Source: Rheum nobile
Taxonomy: Eukaryota > Streptophyta > Magnoliopsida > Caryophyllales > Polygonaceae
Direction of reading: 5' to 3'
DNA length: 64,000 nt
Assembly (NCBI GenBank): GCA_027886185.1
Contig: WOAB01000321.1
Location: forward strand, 248,001 to 312,000
Shown piece after piece: positions 1 to 10,521 of the stretch. The first letter of the stretch is position 1, and each line of letters begins with the position of its first letter. Position numbers and translations under genes: made by a program. The notes beneath the pieces are model-generated. The model made no database searches. It saw nothing but the letters and a program-made list of their open reading frames with translations, and was not told where the DNA came from.

Positions 1-591
1 TTGACTTTTCCGGTTTTTCTTCTTTTGATCTTTCGTTTTTTTTTTTTTTTTTTTGACACTAGAACAATTGAATAAACTGGAAATTACAGAAAGAAAAGTC
101 GGATCAACACTTAGAAATTTTCAAGGCCTTTCCTACGCAAGTATGAAGTTAAGTGCTTCGGTTGGCTCAAGAACAAACCCTAGGTTGATGATATGCCAAA
201 TACGAATGGAAAAAGACTCAAAATAACCTAATCTATATGAACTAACAAGGGTTCGGATGATTCAAGCAATTTGGAAGCAACAATTTTGAATTTCAAAGCA
301 AGATACAACCGAACAAGAAAATCCCTAAAATTTAGGAAAAATTCTACCCAAATCTCCTAATGATGCTCGGCGGTTTCTACCCTAAAACAAACTGCAAAAA
401 CTCGTCCCTTTCCTTCCCTATGCAGACTCAATGACTCAAGCAAACAACTAGAAGGAAACAATGCAAACAAACCAAAAACACTACACATAAAATCATGCAA
501 GGACACGAAATGGTGAGCGAGTAAAGAACCGAATTTTCTATAGATTTAAAGGCAAATTTGAGAGCAATACTCACGTAGCTCTGATACCAAA
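1..591 (-). mobile_element. Partial second copy of Gypsy leader, sharing the LTR at 592
   Basis: This stretch repeats 4452-5035 almost base for base. It contains the primer-binding-site complement and the untranslated leader that lie downstream of the 5' LTR of the neighbouring minus-strand Gypsy element. A leader here means the LTR at 592-1633 is followed by another element body running out of the window: two elements in tandem share one LTR. No gene is seen. A long T tract (about 39-54) differs in length from its copy near 4486. Confidence 0.8.
578..589 (-). other. Second PBS copy, after the shared LTR
   Basis: The minus strand reads TGGTATCAGAGC two bases beyond LTR 592-1633. A PBS downstream of what is otherwise a 3' LTR shows that this LTR also serves as the 5' LTR of a tandem neighbour. 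Confidence 0.8.
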
Positions 592-1633
592 TGATAGCCC
601 TTCGGATCTATGGAAGCCTCTGTGCAAGAATTGCTCTTGGTGAAGTCGAAAATAGCCGATCTCCAAGGTTGAACAACAAGCCTCTTCTTCGGCAAATTTT
701 AGGGTTTTTATGGGTGAATGGTGGAACGATTGTATGGCTGATGGATGTCGATGGATAGGTACCTCCTTATGTGTGGATTTGACGCACCAAACACAAGAAA
801 GGCAGCCAAGAGGAATCGAAGATGCAACACACTCCAATTACTCAAGGAAAATCACTCGATTTGACACACAAGTGAAGAACTAAACTAAAAGCTTTGAAAA
901 CTGAAAACTTTGGATTTCAATCTGATTCAACGTGTCCAACAAAGTGACCAAATGTTTCTCCTAATACCCTAGCAAACGGTTACCTAAAACAAATAAAGAA
1001 AATGCTAATAATTAACCTACTAAGGCTAAAACGTGGCCACTAATCAAAACACCTAATTAGTGGACATTTAGGGAATTAAAATATTGTCTAATAATGTTTA
1101 AAAACCAGCTAAAACAATTCGGAAATGGATCAGAAAGGATGGGCCTTCAATTCTTCAATTGGGCTTTTAGCCCGGGTAAGGCCATGGCCGGCGCCGGAAT
1201 TTGCGGAAGGGCTCCAATCCATGGGTCCGGGCTGGGTGTGGTTTGGCTCGGCACTCCCTGAGCCAAAGGACCTCCCTTGAGCTGGTGGAGAGGTGGGTCA
1301 GGTCGGGCTCGAGTGATCGAGCCAGATGTGGGCCCGGGCCTATACTCATTTCCCATAGCCGCCGCAAATCTAGGGCAAGTCAGGTGGCTCGGCAAAGGTG
1401 ACAATGGCTCGGCCATGGAGACTCCATTGATCTTGTGTGGTGCTAAAGAAGTTGTGGGAGCCTTGGTGGCCGAGGGAATTGACATTGTGCCGAGAGAGGT
1501 CTTCATGTGGCTTGGCGAGCCATTAGGGTTTGCCGCCGGGTTTGTAGGGTTTGCCCGGGTGGCCTTCACCTTGGCCTTGGTCTTGGACATTAGCTCCTCT
1601 TGTACTCCACTAGTCATGAGCATATTCATATCA
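592..1633 (-). repeat. 3' LTR of the Gypsy element, shared with the next copy
   Basis: This 1042-bp LTR has perfect 5-bp inverted ends TGATA/TATCA and matches 5036-6077 at about 98.5 percent. Its 1147-1633 part is GC-rich and lacks stops in one minus-strand frame continuous with the protease frame. Confidence 0.9.
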
Positions 1634-2106
1634 TCCTCCCTCCCTTGAGAGGGATTCGACCTCGAATCCAGCCCGTCCAAGTCTCTTGCTCCTTCCAAGT
1701 AGTAGCTTTCCTTGTGCGGGACATCTCCTTGACCTACAATAGAGCTACAAAACAAACTATGCAACACCAAATTCTCCTCATTAGTAGGGTTAGTCTCATC
1801 AAATGTAATGAAAGAGGAAGGGTATGTAACGAATGAAGGCAAAAAGGGGTTGACCAAGAGCATATGATGCGAAGCACCACCTTTGTTTCCAATTGCCATC
1901 TTCTTACCTTGACTTTGCTCTATGGGTTGGCCGGCCTTTCTTTGCTCTCTAGCCATATGGTCAGCCATGATTTGGTGTGGCATCATAGGGTGGAGAGTGA
2001 TTCTCTTACCATTCATGATAAAAGAATACTCATTTGTCACCCCTTGATGGATGACACCCCTATCGAATTGCCATGGCCGGCCTAGGAGAAGGTGACATAC
2101 GGTCAT
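1147..2106 (-). pseudogene. C-terminal protease segment running into the 3' LTR
   Basis: It continues the frame of the gag-protease after a single TAG. It opens with CHLLLGRPWQFDR and TNEYSF, the conserved end of Gypsy retropepsins. No reverse transcriptase follows. A linker of about 100 residues is low in recognisable motifs, then SQGRED is encoded by the polypurine tract. The last 160 or so residues (Pro/Ala/Arg-rich) lie inside the LTR. The equivalent LTR frame is also open in the other copy (5591-6077). Whether the LTR part is ever translated as a tail cannot be told from sequence. Confidence 0.6.
1634..1644 (-). other. Polypurine tract of the Gypsy element
   Basis: The minus strand has the purine run GGGAGGGAGGA directly before the TG of the 3' LTR, the expected place for the plus-strand primer. 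Confidence 0.75.
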
Positions 2107-2109
2107 GGG

Positions 2110-4034
2110 CTAAACATCACACACAACCTCATCCACATATTCTCCTATGGAAAACTGAATGGTGGCTTGGTCCTTGACCTTAAGGGGGGTGTTGGAGTTC
2201 AACCAACAAAGTGTGTAGGGTTGCGGGTGAGAAGTGGTCAATAGATTGAATCTATTCACCACTTCTTGATCAATTAAGTTGCAACAAGAGCCATCATCAA
2301 TGATGACACTACACACCTTTCCTTTAATGGTACACCTAGTGTGAAAGAGAGTCTCACGTTGACTAGGTGTACTAGGACTTTCCGAGATGGTTAGTGCTCT
2401 TTTGACCAAAAAGCACTCACCCTCGGCTGCCACAACGTGTAACTCCTCTAATCCATCCTCATTCTTAACAAGTTCTTCTTCCCATTCGTCTTCGGACTCA
2501 ATGTCCCCAATAGTGTTGAGAAGAACTTGCCTTTTTGAGTGGCAATCCTTGGCAAAATGGCCATGACCGAGACACTTAAAACACTTAAGATCCCTAGCTC
2601 GGGGCTCCCCCTCCTTCTGTTGGGTTTGATCCGAATTAGGGGCATCTCTTCTAGGGTGGCTTGGGTTGTCACCTCTAGTGGGTTCTAAGCGTCTTGGCAT
2701 AGGTGGTGGCCCCTTGGAGCCACTTGGTGCACTTTGCCAAGGCCGTGAGCTTGGAGCTTGGGGACGCTTTGAATGAAGTGCCTTATATATACGATTAGTA
2801 TAATGAAGCACTTCTTCCATAGGAGTCCCTCTAGAAAAGTGTTGCTTGCTCACTATGGCTCGGAGCTCGGGACTAAGGTTGTTAATGAACTTAGAAATAA
2901 GATACCCCTCGGGAACTCTAAGTCTAGACCTAAAGACCAAGGTCTTTAGCTCCATATAGAACTCATCCGGGGTCTTATTCCCTTGCTCTAACAACTCCAA
3001 CCTCTCATGCACTCTATCCGAAAAATCCTCCGGGATAAACCTATCTCGGAGAGCTTGCTTTAGTGCTTGCCAAGTAGTGATTTGGGGGTTTCCGAGGTAC
3101 TCTCATTCCTCCTTGTCCCCAAGCCACCATTGGTAAGCAAACCCCTCAAATTTTATGGTCGCTATAGCTACTCTTTGAGCTTTCGAGTAGTTATAGTACC
3201 TAAAAATTTGATCGGTCTTTTGCTCCCAATCAAGATAAATTTCCGGATCACATTGAAGACCAAAGGATTGTACCTCTAACTTGATGCCATAAGGCCGTTG
3301 TTGATCATATGCAAACTCCTCACGTTGACCACCATAGTCTTCCTCATAGTCTTCAAAAGCTCTTCGGGGTGCATATGGCATTCTTCCTCCTTGGTATTGA
3401 CCTCGGCCATGCCTCCTCTTCCGGCCATCCTCCTTCCCGGGTCTTGGTACCCATTGTATGCATTCGGCACTCCTCTTGGCTCCTCTCTATAGATGGCGTT
3501 CGGCGCTCCTCTTGGTTCTCCTCTAGGAGTAGTACTTGGTCCTGCCATGTTAGTGCACAAAGGAACCATACTAGTAGTAAAAGGGGCAATGTAAGGAGAA
3601 GAGGTATTAGAGACCAAACTGAACTCTTCCCTTGAGGCAGCCACATTCGGTGGAGGGTGATGAAACCCTTCACGGAGAGACACGTTCGCCAACTCTTGAG
3701 CTAGAAGCGGTACGATCACTTGGACCTCTTGAATGCCGCTTGATGGCCCGGCCATTGGGAGGAATTGGGCTCCACTTCCTTGAGGCGCGCCTTGATGTAG
3801 GCTCGGAGATGGACTGTGGGACAACCTCCACTTCTCCTCCATGGTCTTCATGAAGGTTGTTTGCTCATCTCGCAAGGCTTGTATTTCTTGGCGGGTCCGC
3901 TCCTCAGCTTGGCGCGCACGCTCTTCGGTCTCGTCCTTGGACGATTGGATAGCCAAGAGTATGGCTTCCAAGGTCACCTCCGTAGCCTCCTTAGGGTCCT
4001 CCGCATCCACATTCTTATCCTTGGATCTCACCAT
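2110..4034 (-). pseudogene. gag: Gypsy gag with start of aspartic protease
   Basis: The start at 4034 opens a charged, coiled-coil-prone region (Glu/Arg/Gln-rich, about residues 20-75). A frame change near 3380 leads into the capsid-like segment, which contains YLDWEQKTDQIFRYY and AYQWW, typical of the Retrotrans_gag family. A stop at 3103-3105 interrupts it. Reading resumes through ELLEQGNKTPDEFYMELKTL to a zinc knuckle CFKCLGHGHFAKDC (CCHC intact) near 2580-2540. The protease follows with an IIDDGSCCN active-site region; relatives usually have D-G/S-G-S here, so this copy looks altered. A TAG at 2110-2112 ends it just before HLLLGRP. Gag would form virus-like particles in the cytoplasm. One frameshift and two stops make this copy inactive. 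Confidence 0.82.
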
Positions 4035-5021
4035 GACTTCCTACACACAAGCAATACCATACAACAGCCCACAAGATAGAAGAACAACAAATGCTACCTA
4101 AGCTAGCAAGCAAGCCACAAATCTGATTTTAAATCAAAGAAAAATTCGTGACCTTTACTAGCTCAAAATATGGGTCAAGGTAGGCTGTCTAGTATGCTCA
4201 ATATGACCAAAGACAATAAAATTGCACCACAACTTTTAGGCTAATCCTTGTGCTAAATTCCATAACTTTCACAACACAAATGCAAGTACTTAGCCTTTGA
4301 AAAATTCCTTTACAAAGTTGATGACAATTCTGGCCGATTCTCCACACAATATCAATCTTCACAATGTAACAAAAGAGAGAAAAATTTCACACGAGATGAT
4401 GAACTTGAACAACCACTCTTACAAGCCAAGTCTTTTTCTTTTGTTGTAGGCTTGACTTTTCCGGTTTTTCTTCTTTTGATCTTTCATTTTTTTTTTTTGA
4501 CACTAGAACAACTGAATAAACCGGAAATTACAGAAAGAAAAGTCGGATCAACACTTAGAAATTTTCAAGGCCTTTCCTACGCAAGTATGAAGTTAAGTGC
4601 TTCGGTTGGCTCAAGAACAAACCCTAGGTTGATGATATGCCAAATACGAATGGAAAAAGACTCAAAATAACCTAATCTATATGAACTAACAAGGGTTCGG
4701 ATGATTCAAGCAATTTGGAGGCAACAATTTTGAATTTCAAAGCAAGATACAACCGAACAAGAAAATCCCTAAAATTTAGGAAAAATTCTACCCAAATCTC
4801 CTAATGATGCTCGGCGGTTTCTACCCTAAAACAAACTGCAAAAACTCGTCCCTTTCCTTCTCTATGCAGACTCAATGACTCAAGCAAACAACAAGAAGGA
4901 AACAATGCAAACAAACCAAAAACACTACACATAAAATCATGCAAGGACACGAAATGGTGAGCGAGTAAAGAACCGAATTTTCTATAGATTTAAAGGCAAA
5001 TTTGAGAGCAATACTCACGTA

Positions 5022-5033
5022 GCTCTGATACCA
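5022..5033 (-). other. PBS of the Gypsy element (initiator-Met tRNA type)
   Basis: The minus strand reads TGGTATCAGAGC two bases after the end of the 5' LTR, the common plant PBS matching initiator methionine tRNA. The same 12-mer is at 578-589 beside the other LTR. Confidence 0.85.
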
Positions 5034-5035
5034 AA

Positions 5036-6077
5036 TGATAGCCCTTCGGATCTATGGAAGCCTCTGTGCAAGAATTGCTCTTGGTGAAGTCGAAAATGGC
5101 CGATCTCCAAGGTTGAACAACAAGCCTCTTCTTCGGCAAATTTTAGGGTTTTTATGGGTGAATGGTGGAACGATTGTATGGCTGATGGATGTCGATGGTT
5201 AGATACCTCCTTATGTGTGGATTTGACGCACCAAACACAAGAAAGGCAGCCAAGAGGAATCGAAGATGCAACACACTCCAATTACTCAAGGAAAATCACT
5301 CGATTTGACACACAAGTGAAGAACTAAACTAAAAGCTTTGAAAACTGAAAACTCTGGATTTCAATCTGATTCAACGTGTCCAACAAAGTGACCAAATGTT
5401 TCTCCTAATACCCTAGCAAACGGTTACCTAAAACAAATAAAGAAAATGCTAATAATTAACCTACTAAGGCTAAAACGTGGCCACTAATCAAAACACCTAA
5501 TTAGTGGACATTTAGGGAATTAAAATATTGTCTAATAATGTTTAAAAACCAGCTAAAACAATTCGGAAATGGATCGGAAAGGATGGGCCTTCAATTCTTC
5601 AATTGGGCTTTTAGCCCGGGTGAGGCCATGGCCGGCGCCGGAATTTGCGGAAGGGCTCCAATGCGTGGGTCCGGGCTGGGTGCGGTTTGGTTCGGCACTC
5701 CCTGAGCCAAAGGACCTCCCTTGAGCTGGTGGAGAGGTGGGTCAGGTCGGGCTCGAGTGATCGAGCCAGATGTGGGCCCGGGCCTATACTCTTTTCCCAT
5801 AGCCGCCGCAAATCTAGGGCAAGTCAGGTGGCTCGGCAAAGGTGACAATGGCTCGGCCATGGAGACTCCATTGATCTTGTGTGATGCTAAAGAAGTTGTG
5901 GGAGCCTTGGTGGCCGAAGGAATTGACATTGTGCCGAGAGATGTCTTCATGTGGCTTGGCGAGCCATTAGGGTTTGCCGCTGGGTTTGTAGGGTTTGCCC
6001 GGGTGGCCTTCACCTTGGCCTTGGTCTTGGACATTAGCTCCTCTTGTACTCCACTAGTCATGAGCATATTCATATCA
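5036..6077 (-). repeat. 5' LTR of the Gypsy element
   Basis: A 1042-bp LTR with ends TGATA/TATCA. Identity with the other copy stops exactly at 6077, where Copia-derived sequence begins. Confidence 0.9.
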
Positions 6078-7630
6078 CTCAGGTACCATATATATCTAGA
6101 AAAGACATCACTGTGTGGAGAAAGATTGACATACAAGGAAATTCATGGAACAAAAGAATCAAACGCCAATTTTCTCATTAGGACACCTGTTGGGAAACTC
6201 TACATTCAGTTCCATATGAAGCCTGGTTTGTTCCCCTAACCACATGTCTATTTGTTGTGTTCCCTCGATGATTGGCTAAATTACATGGTAAAGTATGAAA
6301 GGTTAATCATCATGTCTTGATATGCATTCATTCTCTTGATCATTTGTTGAACGCCTTGCTTAGACTCATGCTAATACTTCACTAATGTGCAAAATTGCAT
6401 GCATAATTCTCTATGCTATCTTGTTAATACATGATTCAGCTTTATTTCAACCCAAAAGAATAAACTTGATGTTTTGTTCCCTCATCATAAGCCCAAATGA
6501 TAGTTGATTCTACAGCCTACCCTAGCCATCATGCTTGATACTTCCTATGAGCCCCTCTAATCATCCATATCTGGGAGCCTCTCATTCATGATTAAACATT
6601 ATTAAAAATTCTCGTATATGTTTATGTGTGATGTTCTTTGTACCCTCTCTGGTAACATTACCCCCGCATCACACTCTTCTACTTTTTCGGAAAGTCGAGA
6701 ATACGAATTGTCGCCTCTGTGGTCTATGGCTGGGATTTGACAGGTATGATGTGTGATGACGGCTTGCAACTGCTTGAGAAATGTTCATAAAAGATGATGT
6801 GGTAGCTGCGTGATGGTTGTTGTGCTTGAAATTTTGTGGGCTTTGATGGATTTGGACAGAACCTTTTACGAGATTTATTTCTGGAAAATATCCTCTTGGG
6901 TGTGATCTTTGGTCAAAGAAGGAAAGCTGAAGATTGTGTTGTTCCAAAAAAAAAAAAAAACTTGGAACATCACAAGGTACACAAAGAGAGGACTAATGCA
7001 TCTGAGGAAGAGCCGTAAGAAAGAGCAGACTCTCAGGAGAAACAAAAGATGAACTTATCTGCGAAGGGCCGTGAGGAATTTGTCTCACACAACATCTCAG
7101 TTGGGAGATCAACAAAGGCGTCTTGCGAAGTAAGTGCATGCTTAAATTGCTATTCATATTTCGGCTCCCTCTGTTGGCTCCAGTGGCGCATAATTCGTCT
7201 ATCTTCGCTAACCAACCCCTCTTTTGTTCCCTAGCACATCTATCCCTTACTCTTCGAACTTCTTTGATCCTGCTTCATGTGCTTGCATTGACTGGCATGT
7301 TGATCATGTATGTTATACTTGCTTACATTGTTGTTGTATCTCCGTGCAGTCTATGTTTGTGCGTTTCAATCTAATGCAAAAGGAAATGTTGCTTATCTTG
7401 CTGTGGTCTTTTTCTCTCTATCTCTTTACTTATGTTTTTGATGATGTCAAAAGGGGGAAAATGACAGGTAGCTTTGGTTGAGGAGGAACAGAACATGGAT
7501 TCATATGTTGCTAAACTAAGGGGGGACTAATATTGCCTACGTGGGAAACCTTTCTCTCCATAACTGTCTTTTTCTCGTATGTATATGCTTTATTGTCAAG
7601 GATGTTTGTCACCATCAAAAAGGGGGAATT
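6078..7630 (+). mobile_element. 3' internal region of a SIRE-like Copia element
   Basis: The first 600 bases or so match 62438-63055 closely, including the blocks around CTCAGGTACCAT and TGTACCCTCTCTGGTAAC. This is therefore the same Copia family as the element at 59321. Upstream parts are outside the window, beyond the Gypsy insertion at 6077. The env-like ORF seen at 63434 is not recognisable here. Two polypurine-like tracts occur, AAAAGGGGGAAAA near 7449 and AAAAAGGGGGAA near 7616, the second directly before the LTR. No intact protein is seen. Confidence 0.8.
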
Positions 7631-8548
7631 TGTTGAATTCCTTAGGTTTTGATAGTAACAAACATTCAACTAATCTGGGTACTAAGTGTTTCAGGAACAA
7701 AGACAGTTGTTATAGGGAACCATTGCAGCAAAGGATCGCAGAGGGAACAAAGCTCTGTTCATGTGCTTTGTTACCTCTCAAGGAACAACAGTGACGAACA
7801 AGATCAAAGTTGTGAATGGAAGGAAGAAATCCAGTGTGACGATTATGGAAACAAATCACGAAGGCTCACGCGGTCAAGGATAGAAGACTTCGGCTGGAAG
7901 AAACTAGCCGATTTGAGAAGATATGGAGAGAGAAGTCCGATTGTGTTATCTTAGGAAATCTTTCCTAAGATAAGATAATTGGAGAGAGGGAATTATATCT
8001 TATCCGGTTATATTAATTTAAGGAATCTTTTCCTTAATTAATATAGACGGTTGGGATATTATTCCTTCAACCAAATCATATCTTCTTGTTACCTTATTTG
8101 GAGAAATCTTATCTTGTTACAATTAGGGTTTAGCCGAGTTGTATTTAATAGAAGTGTGGATTCATTTCTATGTAACCACGACGACGGAAAACTGAGAGAA
8201 CGAAAAAAAAGGAGAAAGAAAAGAAGTGAGGTGTGTGTAAGTCTTTGAGGGTTGAGTTCGATTCATCGTTGTAGAAGAGGCTTCGAGTCTAGCTGGTTGT
8301 TTAGAGGTCGAAGTCCAGGATACAAGTGTAATCGAACAAGAAATCAATAAGACAAGTACACACTTCAAAATCCTCTCAAGCGGAAGCTTGAAGGTAGTGA
8401 TTTTTCCTTGAGAAGCTAGTTTTGCTAATTAGGGTTTCCACTATACATCGTGAGTTCGTTCGTTATCTTTCTTGCTGTTTTTAATCCCCTACAACTTCTG
8501 TGGGAACAAAGCCTTTGTTCCCTCAGACGTAACTCTAACGATCCAACA
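7631..8548 (+). repeat. 3' LTR of the SIRE-like Copia element
   Basis: A 918-bp LTR with ends TGTTG/CAACA, strongly similar over its length to the 917-bp LTR at 59321-60237. It is preceded by a polypurine tract and followed by unrelated DNA beginning CCCTC, so it is the downstream end of the element. Confidence 0.85.
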
Positions 8549-8842
8549 CCCTCCCTCGCGGCGGCCGAATCCGCTCCTTCCTCTGTCGTCGCACCTCCAC
8601 TCACCAGCTCTCCCGCGTCGCCGGCCATATCGAGTCCGAGATCCAGGCCTGGATTGACCGCGAGAGCCTCGATAATCTCGTCAGAGCACTCGATTCCTCC
8701 TCTGAGAGCTGTTGAAGTCGTCCCCTTCCTCTGCGAGAGCAAAGCTTTGTTCGTCGATCCGAGCGATACTCAGTTGAGGATCGATGTACTGAGCATACTG
8801 GATTTGATTAGCCAAGAGATTGTTCCTCAAATCGAATTCTAA
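8549..8842 (+). pseudogene. Broken gene fragment beside the Copia LTR, function unknown
   Basis: Base composition shifts to GC-rich and coding-like immediately after the LTR. One frame encodes HIESEIQAWIDRESLDNLVRAL; after a frame change near 8700 another encodes ALFVDPSDTQLRIDVLSILD and then ISQEIVPQIEF before a stop at 8840-8842. Together these look like the amphipathic helices of a cytosolic protein cut at its 5' side by the Copia insertion. I do not recognise the family. It could be a host gene remnant or a captured fragment. Confidence 0.4.
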
Positions 8843-9990
8843 ACAAGAACCCTAATTTTTTTTCCCAAATCATTTTTTTCCCCAAAACAAGAACCCTAAT
8901 TTATAAATTCGAAATGAAATCGAAAACAAGAACCCTAATCAATTCTGAACTAATATTCTTCATTTTAGTGATTTTTTATTTTAGATGAGCCGGTTTGGTA
9001 ATAAATTAAATGCCAAACCGGTCCAGAAAAATGAGAAAACCGACGGTTATCAATTGGGTGTGTAAAGACAATTTTGCCCCTGAGTTTTTAAAAAAAATGA
9101 GGGCATTATGGTCATTTCACACATTTTAACGGATAGTTGGACGGAAGCTGGCTCTGGGTGGTTTTGTGTTAACGGAGATAGATAATTGGGTGGTTTAAAA
9201 TAAATATCGATATAACGGGTGGTTTCGTACAAATAGTGACATATAACGGGTGGTTTCCTGCAAAAATTACAAATTTATTAGCAACATATCATTATCGTAT
9301 CTACTCTTTAATTAAGTTTATTTTCTTAATTAGCAACACACTAATTTCATTTAATGTTAAGATTAGCAACTTATCATTGTCGAAGCTTTTGTTTCAATGT
9401 ACGAGGATAAGATTATGTTGGGTTAGTTCTTATGAATAAAATCAACGTACTATATTAATATATGAATTAGTTTTTGTTTTACATACTTTGTCAGTTGATA
9501 TTATATACCCAAAATCGTTTTACCTTATATGTCAAAAGAAAATATAAATAAAATATATGTTATATCGTTTCATGACTATATTTTCTAAAGTCGTATTACC
9601 TTAATAAATTAAATTAATAATATATTTTTTTACCCTATATCGTTTCATAACTATATTATCTAAAATCGTGTTATCTTATATCGTTTCATGACTAATACAA
9701 ATACTAATAATATAATTTAAAAAAAAATTACCTTTTATATTAAATTAATCATATGATATTCTTAATTTACATCTATATATCTATATATTATTACTAAATC
9801 CATTAGTATCTCTCCTATGTGTCAATCATTTGGGTATGCCACGTCATCAAATTAATTTGCTCATTTATCTATTTACCCTTTTGTTTTTCTATAAATTAAA
9901 GCTCAATTATCAACCTAGCAAAGCTATATCTTTCTTACCATATTAATGAGTAGTAGTTTATATAATATATCTAGGTGATATTATTGTATA
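8843..9990. other. AT-rich intergenic DNA
   Basis: No gene is seen. The 8985-9265 part has three ACGGGTGGTTT-like units spaced about 30-50 bases apart, resembling one terminus of the Mutator-like element at 38947-40240, but the other end was not found. The 9500-9980 part is very AT-rich with repeated TATCGTTTCATGACTA phrases. Confidence 0.5.
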
Positions 9991-10123
9991 TGAATAAGGA
10001 AATCTATATTATCTCTATATATTTTACACATATGATTTACCTCTTTATATATATACTATTACGTAATACATCTTAAATCTTTATGTGTATTTCCACCATA
10101 ATATAATAAGATTTCCTTATTCA
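9991..10123. repeat. Short inverted-repeat element (MITE candidate)
   Basis: Perfect 15-bp inverted arms, TGAATAAGGAAATCT at 9991-10005 and its complement at 10109-10123, enclose about 100 AT-rich bases. No clear TSD was found, so the superfamily is open. Confidence 0.45.
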
Positions 10124-10521
10124 ATATGAAATATATATATCGTAAACAATTCCTTAATTTTACTTTTACATTTTCCGAGCATGGTGAATGTGATACATGG
10201 TCAACGTACGATGTGAATTTGGTATTTTTAGTCCCAAAATTAAATTATTATATAATTAAGTACGTGTATGTGTATATGTCTGATTTAATTTCTTTTCTAT
10301 TGATATAGATACACATGTTATTTTCCATTGTTATTACCTTATTAGTCTTTCAGTCAATAACTTACGTTTTGGTTAGCTTATGTTCAATTTTGTAATATAT
10401 GTTCTTCACATATTAGTGTAATTTTAGTGGATTCTAAATTATAGATATATATACTAAACCTTCGACATAATGTAAAATTAAAAAAAAATAGTCATGTATT
10501 CAATTAGGATAAAATATATAA
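10124..10521. other. AT-rich intergenic DNA, no gene seen
   Basis: AT-rich sequence with short open frames only and no codon bias or motif. Nothing can be assigned. Confidence 0.5.

Larger units (their letters stand above)
592..6077 (-). mobile_element. Non-autonomous Ty3/Gypsy element (gag and protease only)
   Basis: On the minus strand the order is 5' LTR (5036-6077), PBS (5022-5033), leader, gag, protease, polypurine tract (1634-1644), 3' LTR (592-1633). The internal region is only about 3.4 kb and shows no reverse transcriptase, RNase H or integrase. The protein ends after the protease-linked HLLLGRPWQFDR motif, where pol would normally continue, and runs straight into the LTR. The LTRs differ at about 15 of 1042 positions by eye, so insertion was fairly recent. 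The right flank is a Copia internal region. The left TSD cannot be tested because of the tandem arrangement. Lineage within Gypsy is not certain. Confidence 0.85.

Noticed and set aside
578..589. tRNA-like match near the LTRs
   Set aside because: Only a 12-base complement of a tRNA 3' end, placed as a primer-binding site; there is no cloverleaf, so it is not a tRNA gene.
1201..2085. Plus-strand open frames in the GC-rich LTR and protease region (also 5645-6239)
   Set aside because: They are opposite to the protease/LTR minus-strand frame, lack any motif, and result from GC-rich sequence and LTR duplication.
9770..9910. Possible Helitron 5' end (AT-rich start, CCACGTCATC)
   Set aside because: No CTRR end with hairpin could be found, and AT-rich text gives such starts by chance.
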